Positions 1 to 14,806 of a DNA stretch of 64,000 nucleotides are shown here, piece by piece (within the stretch, counting starts at the first letter, position 1; each line of letters starts with the position of its first letter). Made by a program: the position numbers and the translations under genes. The stretch covers positions 66,705,481 to 66,769,480 of the forward strand of contig NC_132916.1 of assembly GCF_047675955.1 (NCBI RefSeq). The letters are read 5' to 3'. The notes below the pieces were generated by a model, which was not told the DNA's origin, did not search any database, and was given only the letters and a program-made list of their open reading frames with translations. The DNA comes from Chlorocebus sabaeus (taxonomy: Eukaryota; Chordata; Mammalia; Primates; Cercopithecidae).

Positions 1-3000
1 AAACAAAATTGACACACCTTTAGTCAACCAGCTAAGAAAAAAGAGAGAATATCCAAATAAGTAAAATCAGAAATGAAAAAAGAGACATTACAACAGGTAC
101 TGTAGAAATCAAAAGGATCATCAGTGGCTATTGTGAGCAACTATATGCCAATAAATTGGAAAATCTAGAAGAAATTGAAAAATGTCTAGATACATACAAC
201 CTACCAAGATTGAACCAGGAAGAAATCCAAAACCTGAACACACCAATAACAAGTAACAAGATCAAAGCCTCCCAGTAAAGAAAAGCCATCATGATGGCTT
301 TACTACAGAATTTTACCAAATATGTAAAGAAAAATTAATAACAGTACTACTCAACCAATTCTGGAGGGAATACTTCCAAACTCATTCTATGAGGCCTGTA
401 TTACTCTGATACCAAAGCCAGACAAACACACATCAAATAAGAAAACTACAAGCCAATATCTCTGATGAATATTGATGTAGAAATCCTCAAAAATACCAAC
501 AAATCAAATTCAATAATATAATGGAAAGATCATTCATCATGACCAAGTGGGATTTATTCCTGGGATGCAAGGATGGTTCAATATAGGCAAATCAATCAAT
601 GTAATACATCATATCAACCAAACAAAGGGTAAAAACCATATGATCATTCAACTGCTGTTGAAAAAGCAATTAATGAAATTCAACATCCCTTCATGATAAA
701 AATTCTCAAAAAACTGGGAATAGAAGGAACATAATAAAAACTGTGTATGACAGATCCAGAGCGACTTTTCAATTTTTTCAGAAAAACTGAAAGCCTTTCC
801 TCTAAAATCTGGAACATGACAAGGATGCCCACTTTCACTGCTGTTATTCAACATAGTACTGAAAGTCTCAGCTAGAGCAGCCAGACAAGAGAAATAAATA
901 AAGGGACTTCAAAGGGAAAGAAAGAAGCCAAATTATCTTTGTTTACTTATAAGATCTTATATTTGGAAAAACCTAAAGACTATATAAAAATTATTAGAGC
1001 TGATAAACAAATTTGGAAAATTTGCAGGATACAAAATCAACATACAGAAATCAGTACCATTTCTATATGCCAACAGTAAGAAATCTGAAGAAGAAATCAA
1101 GAAAGCAATCCCATTTACTGTCATCACACATAAAACTGAACACCTAGGAATTAACTTAACCAAAAAAGAGAAAAACCTCTATAATGGAAATTTGAAAACA
1201 TTGAGAAAGAAATTGAAATGGACAACAAAAAATGGAAAAGTATTCCATGTTTATGGATTGCAAAAATCAATATTGTTAAAATGTCCACACTCCCCAAAGC
1301 AATCTACAGATTCAAAGAAATTCCTATCAAAATACCAATGACATTATTCACAGAAATAGAAAACAATACTAAAATTTACATGTATCGACAAAAGACCCAG
1401 AATAGCCAAAGCTATCTTGAGCAAAAAGCACAAATCTGGAGGAATCTCATTACCTGCCTTCAAATTATACTACAGAGCTATAGTAACCAAAACAGGGCGA
1501 TATTGGCATAAAAACAGACACATAGACCAAGAGAACAAAATAGAGTATTCACAAACAAATCTGCACACCTATAGTGAACTCATTTTCAATAAAAGTGCCA
1601 AGAATATACATTGGGATAAAGATCATCTCTTCAACAAATGGTGCTGGGAAAACTGGATATTCAAATGCAGACAAATGAAACTAGACCCCTGTCTATCACT
1701 ACATACAAAAGTCAAATAAAAGTGGATTATTAAGACTTAAATCTAAGTCCTCAGAATACAAAACTACAATCCAAAAACATTTGGGAAAATCTCTAGGACA
1801 TTGGTCTGGGCAAAACATTTTTGAGTAATATCTCAAAAGCATAGGCAACTAAAGCAAAAATGGACAAATGGGATCACATCAGGTTAAAAAAACTTCGGCA
1901 CAGCAAAGGAAACAATCAACAAAGTGAAGAGACAACCCACAGAATGGGAGGAAATATTTGCTTATTCCAAACTACCCATCTGGCAAGAGACTAATGACCA
2001 AAATATATAAGGAACTCAAACAACTCCAAAGGAAAAAAATCAAATCATCTGATCAAAAAATGCACAAATGATTTGGATAGACATTTCTCAAAAGAAGACA
2101 TACAGATGGCAAATAGGTATATGAAAAGGTACTCAACATCATTGATTATCAGATAAATGTAAATCAAAACTACAGTGAGATATCATTTCATGCCAGTTAA
2201 AATGGCTTATATCCAAAAGACAGGCAATACCAAATGAACAAATACTGCCAAGGATGTGAAGAGAAGGGAACCCTCACACACTGTTGGCAGAAATGTAAAT
2301 TAGTATAACCACTACGGAGAACAATTTGCAGGTTCCTCAAAAAAACTAAAAATAGAGCTACCATATGATCCAGCAAACCCACTGCTGGGTGTATACCCAA
2401 AAATAAACACATCAGTATTTTGAAGAGGTATCTGCACTCCTGTGTTTGTTGCAGCTCTCTTTACAATAACTAAGATTTGGAAGCAATCTAAGTGTCCATC
2501 AACAGATGAATGGATAAAGAAAATATAGTACATATACACAATGGAGTACTATTCAGCCATAAAGAAAGAATGAGATCCTGTCATCTGCAACAACTTGTAT
2601 GGAACTAGACGTCATTATGTTACATGAAATAAGCCAGGGACAGAAAGACAAATATTGCATGTTCTTACTTATTTCTGGGATCTAAAAATCAGAACAATTG
2701 AACTCATGGACATAGAGTAGAATGATGGTTACCAGAGGCTGGGAAAGGTAGCAGAGTGTGGTGGGGAAGGGGAAGGGATGGTTAATGCAAACAAAAAAGA
2801 GTTAGAATGAATAAGACCTACTATTTGATAGTGCAACCTGGTAACTGTAGTCAATAATAACTTAATTGTACATTTTTTAAAAGAGTGTATTTAGGTTTTT
2901 TGTAATTCAAAGGATAAATGCTTGAGGAGATGGATATACCCCATTCTCCATGATGTGCTCATTTCACATTGCATGCCTGTATCAAAACATCTCATGTATC

Positions 3001-3060
3001 CCATAAATATATGTACCTACTATGTACCCACGAAAATTAAAAATCAAAATATAAATAAAT
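1..3060 (+). mobile_element. L1 (L1MA/L1PB-like), 3' portion, cut by window start
   Basis: The window opens inside L1 ORF2 (reverse transcriptase region) and runs in sense through the ORF2 C-terminal part to a 3'UTR ending with the old-L1 phrases TACCCCATTCTCCATGATG (at 2937-2955) and TGTACCCACGAAAATT. The reading frame is broken by many stops and indels: the largest open pieces (1218-1511, 1417-1719) are fragments of about 100 codons. It is non-functional. The 5' part lies outside the window. Confidence 0.9.
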
Positions 3061-4079
3061 AGATAAAAATAAACTAGAACCAGACAAACACTGTAATTGG
3101 AAAAGAAGAAGCAGTTACTCATGTTAGCCTGGATAGAGGGCTTTGGAGTAATTTCTGTGGCTTTGACAATGCGCATGCTTTGTGTTCAGATATTACTACA
3201 CCATGGTATAGTTTTTTCTCTGTTCATCCCAGTCACGGCACTGCCTTGTCTGATGTTAATATTTTGCCAAATTGTTTATGTTCAACAGAAGAACACTGAG
3301 GTCTAGCTAAGGGCACCTCCTGCATATCAGACAATATTTTTGTCTTTCTCACAAGTTATTCTATATAGTTGCAGTGGATTTCCATAGCTTAGTTAGTTTG
3401 TTTGAATATACACAATAAGTTTTCCCCAAAGCCCTGTTAGGACAACAGTGGCTGCCCCTCTTAGAGGTAGGCATATGCACCAAGTCTTATACATAATGTT
3501 TAATCACTATTGCACAATTGACACCCAAGAAGAACTTATCAGAGCTCTTCTCAGAGACTATGTCTGGGTGAGGAAATATCTCTCATTCCTCTGATGTTTT
3601 TAACCTGGGGCTGCCTGAGATCTTGTGGACTGACACTTAAAAAAAGGATAGCAGTACATTTTTCTTAAAAGAAACAGAGATAAGAAATTAATACTAAGTT
3701 TGGAAGTAATCTATAGGCTTGGATACAGCTTTTCCTAAAGTCCTAACCCACCCTTAGATTTCCCAATCATATGAGACAATATGATTTATCAGTAAATTAT
3801 TTTTAAAATTGCATTTTAATTAAATTTCTGCCATTTGTAGTCAAACACATCTAGAATAAAGTATAAATACCACATACATAAGTAAAAGTTCCCCATTCAA
3901 GAACTGAAGGTTAACTGTTAACACTGGTACATAATCTATCAACCAGTACTGGCATATATACTTTCATTTATATCTTATATTTGACCACTTCTCCCTGCAT
4001 TGCCCCCATGCAGATAAAACACATTAATGATACATCATTTTCATGTGCAGTAGCAGTGGGCTCCTTACTTCACTATTTC
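3061..4079. other. Intergenic sequence, nothing recognised
   Basis: AT-rich DNA between the L1 and an L2-like stretch. One short open frame (3097-3306) begins at the L1 edge and has no recognisable domain. Confidence 0.6.
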
Positions 4080-4740
4080 TTTCTACTCTATTCTCCACAC
4101 AGTAGTCAAAATAATCTTTAATAAATATAAATAATAAAAATCCATTGGCTTGGTTAAAATTCTTCAAAACTTCCAATTTCACCTCAAATAGATTCCAAAG
4201 TCTGTCATGACCAGATCACTCTTCACCTCCAAAACCTCATTTCTTTTTACCCTTCACCTCATCCACTCTGCCTCAGCCACACTGGGTTCCTTTTGACCCA
4301 TCAAATATATACTAGTGTTTTTTGCCATCAAGACAGTTCCCTCATCCCCATCTCTATCTGCCTAGGAATCAGTCAGATTTCCTAAAGGTGCAAGTGATGT
4401 ATAAAGCAATATCGATAACAAAAGGATTTTCAAAACAGCCATACTGTAAGACTTCTTCTCATGCTTCCTCTCGATTTAAACATCAGCATTTTTCCCATCC
4501 CCACTCCCACATTGTCATTCTCTTTCACAGCCACAGCACTCTATTTTTTTTTTAAAAGCACCAGTCTCACCTCATAATTATAAATGATATTTTGGGAATT
4601 TTTTGGTAATAGTATCTCTCCCACACTTATTTATAAGGTCTGTGAAGACTGGACACTTTAGCTATTTGACATTTGCTTCCATCTATATCTCTTGCCTAGC
4701 ACTCCAGTTTCCATTTAGTATAGAAATTCTTAATATGTTT
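4080..4740 (+). mobile_element. Degenerate L2-like LINE 3' region
   Basis: The order of phrases (CTTCACCTCATCCACTCTGCC, CAGCCACACTGGGTTCCTTT, then the GTCTGTGAAGACTGGACAC and CTCTTGCCTAGCACTCCAG type wording) follows my memory of an L2 3' end. It is heavily diverged. The open frame at 4322-4555 is not a gene. Confidence 0.4.
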
Positions 4741-6957
4741 GCCAGGGTGTGTTGCTGACAACTAAAGATTCTCTTACTAAGTCTATTTTTTTCACACCGT
4801 ATACCCAAACTTAATAGAGCACCTATTGTAGACTTTTTGTTCCATAATATTTTGCTGTTTCTTATAGAAAGTGTAAATCTAAGAGTTGTTGCTATAATAC
4901 TTCACCAAAAAAACCTAGAAAAGTAATTAAATCAACATAGTTGAAGACAGACTCTATGAACAAGTTCAGGCAAAGAAACTCATTATAAGACTTTTTTATC
5001 TGAGGCAGAGAGAGATTTTGAAATCCAGGAAACTAGTGATTTTGCATCTGGTCAGGCCTTTTATCATCTGGAGATTTTGAAATTAAAATCAACATGATCA
5101 AATATAAGTAGTCATAGTAGACCACTGTGCAGAGTAACAGTTGGTTTTCAAGAATTTCACAGGCTTAAATTGTATGGTTTGTACATGTTTTCCTTACTAC
5201 TTGAGTCTCCTCAGTAGTTTTATGTTAAAAAAATGTTGTCTTGAGAGATTTAACCTTGGAGTTCCAAAATACAGTGTTTTTTTATCTCTAACATGGATCA
5301 CAACAAAAGAAAAGGAAAGATGATCTATCAAGAAAAAATGTTCCAGACACTGAAGCTGTACACTATAACATGTTACTAAGAAAGTTGTACAGTGGTTTCT
5401 TATGGAGACTTTAAGGGTGAGATACCACAGTTCTCCTACTAGTGGTTTAGGTGTCATCTAACACTCGGATAAAGCCTCACACAGATTATGGTTCTAGAAA
5501 ACTACAGTTGTTGAAAACCTAATGCAATGAACCTGTAAGTAACCACTGTGCTCAAAATTGTTTATCAAAGCTACAATTTAAATGTCATTTTACCTTGGAA
5601 GATTTAAGGATCTGAAGAGGAGACCCTAAGTTAAACTTGCAAAGGACAGACCCTAGTTAATCCTGATGTGTTCTATTTCACATTTATCCCAAGGTTGATT
5701 ATTTCCCCCTCTTACTAGCATTTTGCCAATGTTTACATCTGGGAAACTTTATTTTTGTGTTTTTCATTACTTAAAACAAGAAAGTATAAAAGAATAACAG
5801 ACCAGTCATGTTTATCTTCACCTTCATTTTCTGTGAGTTAATGAAACAGTCTCTCTAGATCAAGAACACATCTGGTATCCATATGTTAAAAAGCAAGAAT
5901 TATAATTTTAGCTGTTCTCACTGCTGTCGCTTTATTATCCCTCAGCATTTTTAGGTAATATGCATCCTAGTGACTAAGAAAACCACATTTCAGTAACAAA
6001 AAGTGGTAAATAGTGCAAAGTATGAAACTTACAGCATTCAGAATTTCCTAATTTTGGATACAAGAACTAGATCAGATAGCTAAGTAATCACAACAGCAAA
6101 TGCCACAGCTGATCTAAGTCTCTGGCCTATGAATTCTAATCAGTCAACAATATTCAACCATAAAACATTTGAACTGGAAAATATATAATAGATTTTTTAT
6201 AAATTTTATATATTACTTAGAAAGCAGATTGATCAATTTTATGAGTACCTTAACACTATCCTAGATTATATTGCATACTAACTCTTTTTTCCTTTTTTTC
6301 ACTTTGTAGAACTATCAGAAGAGAATACAGTCGTTTTTTAGTTATAAATCCACAGAAAGGGAAGGGAACCTTCATGCAGGTATAATGGGAATCTGGATTG
6401 CCTTCCAGCTTCACGGGAAGCATGATTCCCACATCATAAAGTGACTGCTTTAACCTACACAAAGGATTTTCAGGGGCATAAAAAGTTGCTTCCTGATGAG
6501 CAACTGTGAGCTTTCTTTCACTATAAACCACAAAGTATTTAAGAATAAGGCAAATCTAAAGGCAAAAGCTTCTCATGTGGTTTTCAGAACAAAGGTTCCA
6601 GTTGCACTTTATGCCCTTATTGTTTCTCCTAAAAGATATCATCCAAATGATATATTCTAAGAAACTTTAAGCTTTGAGAGGCCAAAAAAACAAATCTGTC
6701 AAATTCTATGGATTCCTGACCTGAAGGAATCCATGTTTATATCTGCATAGTACTGAAGAGGATATAGGCAGGGTATAAAACAATGATTAACTCAATACTT
6801 CATAGAATTGGATCAATTAAATCTAATTTCTATTCAAAAGAAGTGCTTCTGTTTTACATCAGGTAAGAAAGAAGGTTGTAGAATAATCCCTTGAGACATT
6901 CCACAAAATGTTTCTATCTTTTATTTTCAGGTTCTTTATCTCCCAATCCAGTACCAC
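4741..6957. other. Intergenic sequence, nothing recognised
   Basis: About 2.2 kb of unique AT-rich DNA. Open frames are under 95 codons on both strands and show no domain, signal peptide pattern or splice context that would support a gene. Confidence 0.6.
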
Positions 6958-6967
6958 TCAACACTTT

Positions 6968-7598
6968 TTTCTTTTAAATTATACCTTAAGTTCTAGGGTA
7001 CATGTGCACAACGTGCAGGTTTGTTACATAGGTATACATGTGACATGTTGGTGTGCTGCACCCATTAACTGGTCATTTTCATTAGGTTTATCTCCTAATG
7101 CTATCCCTCCCCCGTCTCCCCTCCCCTCACCCCATGACAGTCCCCGGTATGTGATGTTCCCCTTCCTCTGTCCAAGTGTTCTCATTATTCAATTCCCACC
7201 TATGAGTGAGAATATGCGGTGTTTGGTTTTCTGTTCTTGCGACAGTTTGCTGAGAATGATGGTTTCCAGCTGCATCCATGTCCCTACAAAGGACATGAAC
7301 TCATCCTTTTTTATGGCTGCATAGTATCCCATGGTGTATATGTGTCACATTTTCTTAACCCAGTCTATCATTGATGGACATTTGAGTTGGTTCCAAGTAT
7401 TTGCTATCATGAATAATGCCACAATAAGCATACGTGTGCATGTGTCTTTATAGCAGCATGATTTCTAATCCTTTGGGTATATCCCCAGTAATGGGATGGC
7501 TGGGTCAAATGGTATTTCTAATTTTAGATCTTTGAGGAATTGCCACACTGTTTCCACAATGGTTGAACTAGTTTACAGTCCCACCAACAGTGTAAAAG
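6968..7598 (-). mobile_element. L1PA-type 3' end, 5'-truncated, with 10-bp TSD
   Basis: Read on the minus strand this is the ORF2 C-terminus and 3'UTR of a primate L1, ending in the usual CATGTACCCTAGAACTTAA-type tail. Exact TSDs TCAACACTTT flank it at 6958-6967 and 7599-7608, so the truncation occurred at insertion. The 138-codon open frame at 6908-7324 is antisense to L1 and not a gene. Confidence 0.95.
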
Positions 7599-7819
7599 TC
7601 AACACTTTATAACATTTACAATTACTTGGTGAGCACCAACTACATTAAACTACATTCCAGGAACTACTTAAGCCTTGGGGATATAGTATACACAGACAAG
7701 TCCCTGCTCTTATAGGATTTATATTTAAGATGAAGGAGAAAGACCATACAAGTAAGTAAAGAGACAAGATAAGTGCTATAAGTACATAAATCAGGGCAAA
7801 ATAATATGATGAAATAATC

Positions 7820-8107
7820 TGGTTGGGCGCAGTGGCCCACACCTGTAATCCTAGCATTTTGGGAAGCCAAAGTGGGTAGATAACTTGAGCCCAGGAGTTT
7901 GAGTCCAGACTGTGCAATATGGTGAAACCCTGTCTCTACAAAAATTACAAAAATTAGCCAAGAGGGATGGCATGCACCTGTAGTCCCAGGTGCTCAGGAA
8001 GCTGAGGTCCGAGGATCACCTGAGCCTGGGGAGGTCAATGCTGGACTGAGTCAAGATCACACCACTGCACTCCAGCCTGGGTAACAGAATTAGACCTTGT
8101 CTTAATA
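7820..8107 (+). mobile_element. Alu, old (AluJ-like)
   Basis: A dimeric Alu from GGTTGGGCGCAGTGG to CCAGCCTGGGTAACAG with an A-poor, interrupted tail. Many CpG decay and other changes place it among older copies. Confidence 0.9.
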
Positions 8108-11100
8108 AAATACACATACGTATTTTACAACTGATGTGAGAGTGCTACTATAGATTGATCATGGATAGCCTTTTTCGCAAGAGTTAGTCATGTGAATATC
8201 TGAGCAAAGAGAGCTATAGACACAAGACACAAGTGCCAAGGCATGGAACTGGGAACTTTTTATGTGCTTAAAGAATACAAAAGAGTTGTGGTGAGACTGC
8301 CGTTCAGTGAGCTAAGTGGGAAATGAATTTGAAAAGAGAGTCAGGAATCAAAATATGTAGACTAAACAAACAGCTTTCACTTTATTCTAAGTGTATTGAG
8401 AAGCAAAAATGTGACGTGCTCTAATTTAGGCTTATCATGATTTTGGTTTGCAGGGTGGAATGTGGATTTAATTTGGGACTGGGTGAAAGCAGGGAGATTA
8501 GTTAAAAAGTTGTTGCATTAATCTAGGCAAAAAATAGGTCACTTGTGTGTGACAACCATGGCAATGAAGAGATAGTGAAAATCTCAGGATACACATACTT
8601 TGGAAGTAGAGTCAATCAACAGGACTTGCTGATAAATTAGATGTGGAAGGGCAGAAAATGAGGAACTAAAAATGACACTCCTGAACTGAGTTTATATTCC
8701 TTCAGTAAAGGGTAGAAGTCATGACATTTACTAAAATACAGAAGAAAGGATCAAGTTTGAGAACAATGAGTTAGCTGTAGACACATTAACTTTGAGATGA
8801 CTGAAATATTCAGAGCAGATGTCCCAGTAGACAGAGGAATTTGCAGGTCTGAACCACAGTTGTGCCCTCTTCAAGGCTCCACCCAACATCCTTGCCCCTT
8901 GCCTCTTGGGCAAATTGGCCTCTGAGCTATAATTTGAAAATGAGTGTTACAATAACTCAACAACCGCAACCCATTTTTTCTCTTCTATTTTCTTACCCTT
9001 TAGTGGAAATCTTCCTTTCCTTACTCCCAAAGACTTGAACTGTTCAGCTCAGGACACTGGAACATATTTCAGCATAGCTTTGAGACTTCGAATAATTCAT
9101 TAGTTGATGCTAAACATACCAACACTATGAAAAAGAGTTCAATCCTATCTCTGTTGTCTTAGTAATGACTGATGGTGAGTGCACTTCTGTTGGACTCCCT
9201 TAGTTTATACATTGACTTTGAGAGACCCAAACACAACTCATCTCTAGTTGGTTAATTCTACTTAAGTCTTATGTTCCTCTTCTAAGTCTTCACTACAAAT
9301 AAAAACAGTAAACAGTGTCTCCTTTATTTGTTTCATAAGTTGTGAGTCATTTTATGAAACAACCTACTGACTGCAATGATAAACAGCAGTTTCTAAAGTT
9401 CTCTAGAACCTTCATAAAAGAATACATCAAAGACAGCTAACAGTCTATACTAAAACAAGAGAATGCTCTTTGAAATACATAAAAGCTATCATATACAACA
9501 TTTTGTATATACTTCCCTGATAAAGAAAAACACCCAATAAAATAAGCTCTCATTAGTTACATTTCTGATTTTTTTACTCTGACTTTTTTTTTTTTTTTTT
9601 TGCTTAAAAAAGCCAATTTCTGCCTTTTCACAAGGAATTGTATATATAGAGGCAATTTCTTTGATATACCTGTTCTCGTTTTTGTCTCTTACCTTCTGTA
9701 TCTAATTAACACATCTACAAAAGCATCACTGATTATTTGTAGTGGTTATTCTTATTCCTAAGAGATCTTACATACTGAATCTTAATTATTTAGATTTTTA
9801 AAAATGTATTCTTTATTTTTCTTTAATGATGATTAGCAAGTGACAGAGACATTAAGAAAAAAATTGATTTCGTATACTTTGAGGTAACTGACTCAATTAA
9901 GAAAAGAATATAAAACTTATACTAATAAAATAATTTATTTGTATTTAACCTAGCCACTAGGATCTAATAAGAGATTTTAATCTGCATCAACAAGAAAATA
10001 TTCAGATAAGATGAAAGTTTCAAATAATCATATAGTGGTTTCATATAAACACCAAATATTAAGAAACAGATGATACGTGAATATTTTGTTTTCTAGGCAA
10101 GTGTTTTGACTCTCCATCAAAATACTATTGTTTTAAGTCTCTAGAGAACAAGCATGCTATCCTACCATAAAGTATGTGGGCAAAAAGGAATGAAATATTG
10201 TCTTTAAAGATCAATCAAGTGCAGCAATTTTTGCTTCAAGATTCCAGACCCATCTTTCACTTTGCAAAGCAATAATTACATTATGAAACTTGAGTTAAGA
10301 CACCTAAACATTTGTCACCACTTTTGCAGCCTTTCTATTAGAATAGCTTGAGAGTGAGTATACTAATATATATTAAATCCTATAATAATTTTTAAAAGTA
10401 TACTCCAAGAAATACCTTATCTAACAATAGTTTAATCATTTCAGAAGACAGTTACATCAACACAAAATGATGCAAGTAATCCCTATACTCGACAAAACAT
10501 GATACATCAATTAAACTGTTGAAGCTGAGTAGATGTCACACATTGAATTAAAAACTCTCAAAAAAGTATGCTGAAAGGGCAAGATTTTCTGTTTTCATAA
10601 AATATGCAGTTGAAATCAAACCCAAGATTTTTTCATTCAAAATATTTGTGTCTGAAAAGAGCAACTTCAACTTTATTTCATTTCTCTCTAATCTTTGCAG
10701 ATTTCAAATTTCCTAAATGTGACTTTTCTCCTGTTTGTAAACAAATAAAAATTTACATTCAAATACAATTTTTTGTAAGTACTTCTCAGATTATATGCCC
10801 GTAATGAAGTTTTGTAAACTAATGTTTATAAACTAATGTTTATTACAAGAAAAAATTATTCATGCTACACTAAGATTTTTTATTAAATTAAGAAATACAA
10901 AATTAATTACATGTGATTTAAATAAATAGAATAAGTGCAATCAATAACTTCCGTTTTATCAGTGAGGATTAACTCATTAAAAGGCACAATGTCAAAATAA
11001 ATTCAAGCATATTCATTTCATAAATTTTGGGATGAAAAGGAAAACATGATTCTGAGATAGACAGGGGGAAAAAATCCTGTTGGAATTGCTTCCAATTTTA

Positions 11101-11660
11101 TTTGAATTAAACTTATTATTTATTTAAAATAAAAGGAGACAGCAATGCCAATATATCAAATACAATTATTAATTCCACAATTTCACACAATTCTACAATC
11201 CATATGTTGTCAAATATTAAGTCAAAGATTTAAAGACATTTATCATCAAGTCCCATACTTATAAAATCTAATTATTTAAGGTTTAAAATAATGGAAAGAG
11301 TATTAATTAAAAACAGAAAAAAATTAAAATCATGTTAGTTTTAAATATCGTAACAATCACAACATGGGTTTGTTTATTATTTATGGTATTGTTTTCCCTC
11401 ATATGTACTTCAAGTTGCCATTCCTCTACCACCATCACCTTGAAAAACATACAATAAAAGAAGAGCTGCCATCTTAGAACCAAAGGCTCAATTCTTTGGC
11501 AAACTGTTCTCATGCATACTTTAGAAATCTAATTGGCATAATATGGTTGAGACAATAACATTAATGCTCTAAATAATTCTAGGATAGGATGGTATGTCAC
11601 TGAATCGAAATACACCTGAATTTTTAACTTTGAAAAACTTGTGTTCAAATAAAAGAAAAT
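8108..11660. other. Intergenic sequence, nothing recognised
   Basis: About 3.5 kb of unique AT-rich DNA, with a T-run at about 9585-9601. No open frame above 70 codons, no RNA gene and no named repeat could be supported. Confidence 0.6.
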
Positions 11661-11667
11661 TATTCTA

Positions 11668-13088
11668 TTTTCATTTTTAATTTTTGTGGGTATATATTAG
11701 GAGTATATATTTACGGGATACATGAGATAGTATGATATAATCATACAATGCTTAATAATCACATCAGGGTATATGTGATGTCTATCACCTCAAGCATTTA
11801 TCCTTTCTTTGTTTTACAATCTGATTACACTCTTTTAGTCATTTTTAAATGTACAATAAGTTATCATTGGCTGTAGTCACCCTGTAATGCTCTCAAATAA
11901 CAGATCTCTTTCATTCTAATTTTATTTTGTACCTATTAACCATCCTCACTTCCCCTTCCCCTTCCACTACCCTTCCCAGTCTCTAGTAACCAACTATTCT
12001 ACTCTCTAACTCCATGAGTTCAAATATTTTAACTTTTAACTCACACAGAAAAGTGAGAACATGTGAAGTTTGTCTTTCTGTACGCGACTTATTTCATGTA
12101 ACATAATGACCTCTAGTTCCACCCATGTTGTTAGAAATGACAGAATTTCATTCTTTTGTAAGTCTGTATAGTACTCCATTGTGTACCTGTACCACATTTT
12201 GTTTATCCGTTTCATCTGTTGATGGACACTTAGGTTGCTTCCAAATCTTAGTTGTTGTGAACAGTGCTGCAATAAACATGACAGAGTAGATATCTCTTCA
12301 ACATACTGATTGTCTTTCTTTAGGTTATCTACCAAGAAGTGGGATTGCTGAATTATATAGTAGGTCAAGTTTTAGTTTTTTGAGGACCCTCCAAACTATT
12401 TTCCATACTAGTTGTGCTAATTTACATTCCCACCAACAGTGTACCAGGGTTCCCTTTTCTCCACATTCTTGCCAGCATTTGCCTGTCTTTTGGATATAAG
12501 CCATTTTAACTGGGGTGAGATGATACCTCATTGCAGTTTTGATTTACATTTCTCTGATGATCATTGACGTTGAGCACCTTTTCATATGCCTGTTTGCCAT
12601 TTGTATGTCTTCTTTTGAGAAATGTCTATTCATATCTTTTGCTCATTTTTAATCAGATTTCTATTTTTTTTTCCTCTGGAGTTGTTTGAGCTCCTTACAT
12701 ATTCTGGTTATTAATATCTTGTCAGATGAGTAGTTTGCAAATATTTTCTCCTATTCTGTGGGCTGCCTCTTCATTTTGTGGATTGTATCCTTTGCTGTGC
12801 AGAAGATTTTTAACTTGATGTGATACCATTTGTCCACTTTTGCTTTGGTTGCTTGCACTTGTGGGGTATTACTCAAGAAATCTTTGCCCACTCCAATGTC
12901 CTAGAGTTTCTCCAATGTTTTCTTGTAGTAGTTACATAGTTTGAGGTCTTACATTTAAGTCTGTAAACCATTTTTATTTGATTTTTTTATATGGTGAGAG
13001 ATATTTGATTTTTATATGCAGTGAGAATCTAGTTTCATTCATCTGCATATGGATATTCAGCTTTCCCATCACCATTTATTGAAGATTA
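11668..13088 (-). mobile_element. L1 (L1PB/L1MA-like) 3' portion, reversed
   Basis: Starts with the reversed 3'UTR (GTGGGTATATATTAGG, then TATCACCTCAAGCATTTATCC) and continues into ORF2 sequence up to CACCATTTATTGAAGATTA. ORF2 pieces at 12036-12368 and 12325-12531 are short and out of register, so it is dead. Confidence 0.9.
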
Positions 13089-14660
13089 TATTGCTGAGAG
13101 CTTTCTTACACTTTTTTGCTTGAAGAATCTAACAGAACACCACACATTAGAAGCAAATAGATAGATTTCTAACACCCAGCAGAAAACTAGAAGTTTTAAG
13201 TTGCCCATGTTTCTCAATTAAATTTTATCAGCATATGAAAAAAACAATTTGAAGATTCTTATGCTTGTTTTTTTCATATTTGATTATCTACAATACCAAA
13301 ATACCTCAAATGTTTACAAATTTCCCCTTTAAATAGTTCTGTTAAGTATCATTAAATATTTTGTAACATATGTTTTAGGTTCCTAAGTGGGTTAAATTTG
13401 CATTATTCATCCACCATGAAGAATAATGAGTAATTATTATCTCATTCTTGCCCAAAAGGAGAGTTAGTTCCCAGAAATGAAATCTTGGTTAAGTTTTGCT
13501 GTATACCATTTCCAACACAAATTGCCCACCACAGATTAAAATTTGGCTCTGTATGTAAGAACATGTCCTGTTTGAAATTGCAGTAAGATACAACATATGG
13601 GGAAAAAAAATGGAGCACTTGGAATAACTTGGCAAAATAATTTAGAAAATGAAATGTTATAAAATACAATGTATATGTAATGTTTTCTCTAATGATCACT
13701 TAAAGATGCAGTTATGACAAGACATTCTTTTGCTCTCTTCTTTTTACTCTCTTATGGCTTTACAAAAATGACTTTCTACACGAAAGCTGACCTATTTGCT
13801 CACACCTTTTCCATTTGTTTTGAAAAAGTCTAAGAAAAACATACATACATACATATATATATAAATTTACTCAAAGTTGAAATACACATGCTTACTCTTT
13901 CTTAAGAGAAGCCTAATGGTTGAAACATTTCATTTCTCAGAAACTTTGTGTAAATATTTTCTGAGTGAGCAATGAAGCCAGTAATAAAATATTAATACAT
14001 GGAAATACATACTTACTCAAAATGTAAATTTAACCCACTTAAAGCTGTATAGGATCGTATAAATATTTAAAACTTGTTCTAACAAGCAAATAGTCAAATG
14101 AAATATGTTTCAATATCCAAAACGTTCCATTAATTTTTATTCTCTTCCTCCTTTTTTAATATAGCATGTGCAAAAGGAAGAAAGAAATTTAGGAGCAAAA
14201 ACTATGCTCCTACCTTTTTACATATGAAATTTATTTCTATAATGATATTCACATGACCCAGAATTTAAGCTGCTATCTTTCCCTAGGAAAGACAAAGGCA
14301 AACTGAGAGTACCATTCTTTTTTGTCCTCCATTGTCAGGGAACCTCTGTATTTCAGTGAGGAAAATGTTGACATACATACTCCTGTGCTTCAATGAATTA
14401 CCTGAATTCCAGACTCCTGAAAGTATTGACTATAGATAAAATATATGAATTTAAAATCAAACAGATAAGAGTTCAACAGCAAGTTCTTCCTTCCTTATCT
14501 GCCTCAAACACAGGATGGAAACCAGAATAGCTTCTGCCTTATAAGCTATTATGATGCATCACTATAAAATAATATAGCACAGGGTCTGCTACACAGGATA
14601 CGTTTAATCAATGTTTATTATTACTTTGTTACACGAGGGACAATAACTTTAAAATATAAT
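13089..14660. other. Intergenic sequence, nothing recognised
   Basis: Unique AT-rich DNA. It contains a short ACAT/AT run at about 13841-13863. No gene is supported. Confidence 0.6.
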
Positions 14661-14661
14661 G

Positions 14662-14788
14662 ATAAATGCTATATTCACTGAATACTTACTTCAGACATTG
14701 AGTAAGTACCTTACAAGTGTTACATAATTTAATTCTACAATGTTATTAATCCATTTTACAAATGCCATGATTCACAGGTAGCAGTCTC
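14662..14788 (+). mobile_element. MIR fragment
   Basis: Carries the MIR core order: CACTGAATACTTACTTCAGAC, CCTTACAAGTGTTACATAATT, then TTAATCCATTTTACAAATG. Diverged but in the right order and spacing. Confidence 0.6.
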
Positions 14789-14806
14789 TGATTCAAAGTA
14801 TTCCAA

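Noticed and set aside
1218..1719. Possible intact L1 ORF2 coding capacity
   Set aside because: Frame breaks and stops occur every few hundred bases; only fragments remain.
6908..7324. 138-codon open frame on the plus strand
   Set aside because: It lies almost wholly in a reversed L1 3' end with matching TSDs. No independent gene signal.
13841..13863. Small ACAT/AT microsatellite as a notable repeat
   Set aside because: Short, common type, and not near any gene feature.
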